DNA of 64,000 nt from Saprospiraceae bacterium (GTDB lineage Bacteria; Bacteroidota; Bacteroidia; Chitinophagales; Saprospiraceae), in contig JAQXDE010000032.1 of the NCBI GenBank assembly GCA_029251525.1, positions 124,001-188,000 of the forward strand. Reading direction: 5' to 3'. The translations under genes were made by a program, and so were the position numbers. Shown here in pieces: positions 61,653 through 64,000 of this stretch (its first letter is position 1; every line of letters starts with the position of its first letter). The notes under the pieces were generated by a model, which was given only the letters and a program-made list of their open reading frames with translations, was not told the DNA's origin and ran no database searches.

Positions 61653-62345
61653 TTACACTAATCCTAAAAAAAAATCCTCAATTTCTGCAAATGTCGTTTT
61701 TGAAAAATCTGCCATTACCAAATGAGCATGTCCTAAATCATCTTCCCGTCCTATTCCAACTGTAAACATTCTTGCCGCCAAAGCAGCTTCCACTCCCTTA
61801 GGAGCATCTTCAAAAACAATACAGTTCTCTGGTAAAACCTTCATCTCTGAGGCTGCCAATAAAAAACCCTCAGGATGCGGTTTCCCATGAGTGACCATAG
61901 AACCATCAACAATAAAATCAAAATACTTCGTCAAGCCTACTTGGTCTAAAATCAACTTGGCATTTTTACTCGCTGAACCTAATCCAATTTTATAATTTGG
62001 ATTTTTATAAATTCCTTCTAAAATTCCAACCACATTTGGAAGGATCTCCGACTCATCCATTTCCTTGATATAACTCAAATAATCTTCATTCTTGCTAAAT
62101 GCCAAATTTGCTTTTACTTTTTCACTAAAATTCATTCCTCCCCATTCCAAAATCAAATTTAAAGAATCGATTCGACTCACTCCTTTAAGCTTTTCATTTT
62201 CTCTTTCAGTAAAATCAAAACCTAAACTATTTGCCAAATTTCGCCATGCCACAAAATGATATTTTGCAGTATCTACAATCACTCCATCTAAATCAAAAAT
62301 ACAAGCTTTTCTAATATCTTCTTTTGCCAAAAATAGATCAGTCAT
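61653..62345 (-). CDS. pgmB: Beta-phosphoglucomutase
   Basis: A 230-residue HAD-superfamily enzyme that converts beta-glucose 1-phosphate to glucose 6-phosphate. It has the HAD motif I FDLDGVIVDT (nucleophile Asp18, acid/base Asp20), the cap-domain segment RIDSLNLILEWGG (substrate-specificity loop KGVSR before it), motif II GLGSASKNA, motif III Lys in VTHGKPHPEGF and motif IV FEDAPKGVEAA. It is the first gene of the operon (61 bases before GH65). Cytosolic; length normal. Confidence 0.95.
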   Translation of the reverse strand: MTDLFLAKEDIRKACIFDLDGVIVDTAKYHFVAWRNLANSLGFDFTERENEKLKGVSRIDSLNLILEWGGMNFSEKVKANLAFSKNEDYLSYIKEMDESEILPNVVGILEGIYKNPNYKIGLGSASKNAKLILDQVGLTKYFDFIVDGSMVTHGKPHPEGFLLAASEMKVLPENCIVFEDAPKGVEAALAARMFTVGIGREDDLGHAHLVMADFSKTTFAEIEDFFLGLV

Positions 62346-62390
62346 ATCTCTTTTATTCTTTAAAAAATGAACCTTTACGTCAACTTAACA

Positions 62391-62398
62391 CAAAGTTA
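62391..62398 (-). promoter_or_regulatory. Probable -7 element of the pgmB-GH65-GH13 operon
   Basis: TAACTTTG on the minus strand fits TAnnTTTG and lies about 45 bases upstream of the pgmB ATG. No TTTG at the -33 position was found, so it is tentative. Confidence 0.4.
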
Positions 62399-62535
62399 AA
62401 TTTTAACTGAATAGTTTATGGAAAAAAAACATTTTTTTTCACAATAATAAAAATGTAGATATTAACATTTTTCAATATTAATATATTCAAAATGCCCCAA
62501 AGTATTTAATATTATTTCTATTTACCGAAATAGTT

Positions 62536-62543
62536 TACTTTTG
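62536..62543 (+). promoter_or_regulatory. Probable -7 element of tilS
   Basis: TACTTTTG fits TAnnTTTG and lies 35 bases upstream of the tilS ATG. A -33 TTTG is not present. Divergent from the pgmB promoter. Confidence 0.4.
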
Positions 62544-62578
62544 ATAATTTTTGATTAAAAAATTCTTTTCTTTAAACT

Positions 62579-63907
62579 ATGCTTAAAAAAATTCAAAATT
62601 TCATCTTTGATAATCAACTTATTCAAAACGATGAAAAGGTCTTACTTGCAGTTAGTGGAGGGGTTGACTCGATGGTGCTTTGTCATTTATTTCATCAAGC
62701 AAAATTCGAATTTGGAATCGCTCATTGTAATTTTAAATTACGTGAAAGTGAGTCAGATGAAGATGCGATTTTCGTAAAAAAAATAGCTCAGACCTACCAA
62801 GTTCCTTTTTTTGACATCGAATTTGAAACAAATAAATATGTGAAAGAAAACAAAATTTCTGTACAAGTAGCTGCTAGAGATTTAAGATATGATTGGTTAG
62901 AAAAAATTAGGAGCAAAAATGATTTTCGATATATTGCGACAGCTCATCATTTGGATGACTCCTTGGAGACTATCTTATATAATTTCACAAAAGGTTGTGG
63001 TATTCGAGGTTTACACGGTATTTTACCCAAAAAAAATAAAGTGATTCGTCCACTTCTTTTTTCTCATAAAAAAGAAATTTCTCATTTTGCCAAAAAACAG
63101 AAAATTGCTTTTCGAGAAGATGCATCTAATGCAACTGATAAATATGCTCGCAATAATATTCGCCATCATGTTATTCCTGTTTTGGAAAGTATAAACCCCT
63201 CTCTTCCAAAAACAATTACTGAAAATATCAAACGAATAAACGAAACGGAACAACTTTTTCACTATGCAATTTCATTGTTGCAAAAAGAAATTACAGAACA
63301 AAGAAAAGGACATTTTTATATTCACTTAGGAAAATTACAGGCCTCACCTGCCCCATCAACTTTACTTTTTGAAATACTTCGTCCTTTTAATTTTAATAAT
63401 AATCAGATTGCTCAAATGATCGATTCCATAGAACATCAAGCAGGTCCTATTTTTTTTTCGTCCTCCCATCAAGTTTTATTGGATCGTGACTTTTTTATTA
63501 TTAAAAAAAATACGCCAATATTTGATCAGCGATTTATTATCAATAAAAATGATACTCAAATTACTTTTCCCAAGGGACAATTATCTTTAAAAATAAAAAG
63601 TGAGAAACCTAATTTTTCAATAAAAGAAAAGCAAATTGCCTATTTTGATATGGAAAAAATTCAATTCCCGCTCACCCTTCGAAAATGGAAAGCAGGTGAT
63701 TACTTTCACCCAATTGGAATGAATGGTCAAAGAAAAAAAGTAAAGAAATTTTTAACTGATTTAAAATTAAACCGTTTTGAAAAGGAAGTAATTTGGGTTT
63801 TGGAATCAGATGGAGAAATTTGTTGGGTAATTAGTAATCGAATGGATGAGCGATTTAAAATAAATGAAGAGGTCAATTCTATTTTGGAAGTTAGACTAAA
63901 AAACTGA
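62579..63907 (+). CDS. tilS: tRNA(Ile)-lysidine synthetase
   Basis: A 442-residue enzyme that attaches lysine to the wobble cytidine (C34) of the AUA-reading tRNA-Ile, using ATP, which makes the tRNA read AUA rather than AUG. The PP-loop motif LAVSGGVDSMV (about residues 22-32) binds ATP. GIAHCNFKLR, TAHHLDDSLETILYNFTKG and RPLLFSHKKEI are the family's next signatures, followed by the ARNNIRHHVIPVL segment. The C-terminal region (LRKWKAGDYFHPIGMNGQRK) is the TilS C-terminal domain. It is an essential gene in most bacteria. It ends 93 bases before the window edge, and no gene is visible beyond it. Confidence 0.96.
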   Translation: MLKKIQNFIFDNQLIQNDEKVLLAVSGGVDSMVLCHLFHQAKFEFGIAHCNFKLRESESDEDAIFVKKIAQTYQVPFFDIEFETNKYVKENKISVQVAARDLRYDWLEKIRSKNDFRYIATAHHLDDSLETILYNFTKGCGIRGLHGILPKKNKVIRPLLFSHKKEISHFAKKQKIAFREDASNATDKYARNNIRHHVIPVLESINPSLPKTITENIKRINETEQLFHYAISLLQKEITEQRKGHFYIHLGKLQASPAPSTLLFEILRPFNFNNNQIAQMIDSIEHQAGPIFFSSSHQVLLDRDFFIIKKNTPIFDQRFIINKNDTQITFPKGQLSLKIKSEKPNFSIKEKQIAYFDMEKIQFPLTLRKWKAGDYFHPIGMNGQRKKVKKFLTDLKLNRFEKEVIWVLESDGEICWVISNRMDERFKINEEVNSILEVRLKN

Positions 63908-64000
63908 TATGCTAATAGTTTCGGTAGAAACAAGATATGCGTTGTCTCTGCCTAAACTACAAACCTAAATAAAAACGACACCTCCAAAAACTAGGAAATG

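Overview
The window is AT-rich bacterial DNA that looks like a chromosomal segment of a member of the Bacteroidota, probably a marine Saprospiria or Lewinella-like lineage (inference). The evidence is four secreted proteins with type IX secretion (T9SS) C-terminal sorting domains, SprB-type adhesin repeats, DUF1800/DUF1501 and DUF5916 families, a CarboxypepD_reg plus TonB-dependent receptor, weak Shine-Dalgarno signals and promoter elements of the Bacteroidota type (TTTG / TAnnTTTG). No rRNA, tRNA, CRISPR array, prophage or intact insertion sequence was seen.

Layout. 1-66: the first codons of an oxidoreductase leaving the window. 190-1968: an acetyltransferase and a secreted N-formylglutamate-amidohydrolase-like protein. 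About 2117-3670: two decayed genes, one a metallophosphatase. 3948-6065: an S9 dipeptidyl peptidase. 6701-10223: a class I ribonucleotide reductase operon (promoter, cobalamin riboswitch, nrdB, thioesterase, nrdA, terminator). 10563-13843: the split proton-translocating transhydrogenase operon (pntA1, a small membrane protein, pntA2, pntB). 14992-17346: two co-transcribed acyl-CoA dehydrogenases that look like an obligate hetero-oligomer. 17464-20037: two convergent transporters. 20292-27955: a TonB receptor, a secreted amidohydrolase and the DUF1501/DUF1800 pair. 28285-34920: a 2211-residue M43 metalloprotease/SprB-repeat protein. 35863-39275: feoB, feoA and a cyclase-family hydrolase. About 39475-40048: the remains of a DNA cytosine-5 methyltransferase. 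40332-43500: a DUF3089 lipoprotein, a coiled-coil membrane protein and an OmpA-like lipoprotein. 43581-47597: a subtilisin-like T9SS protein. 48418-54224: an acyl-CoA ligase, two small proteins and a DUF5916 protein. 54614-56980: an M1 peptidase. 57232-62345: a maltose/glucan utilisation operon (pgmB, GH65 phosphorylase, His-rich lipoprotein, GH13 amylase). 62579-63907: tilS.

The most notable system is the ribonucleotide reductase operon. A well-conserved cobalamin riboswitch lies between a near-perfect Bacteroidota promoter and nrdB. Both subunits lack an ATP-cone, and the NrdB metal-ligand set has Glu at the first position, as in manganese-type (class Id) enzymes. This predicts B12-dependent shut-off of the B12-independent enzyme and a class II (NrdJ) enzyme elsewhere in the genome. 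Most other genes are metabolic or secreted-protein genes typical of the phylum, separated by clear intrinsic terminators. Several long intergenic stretches hold recognisable gene wrecks rather than functional DNA.
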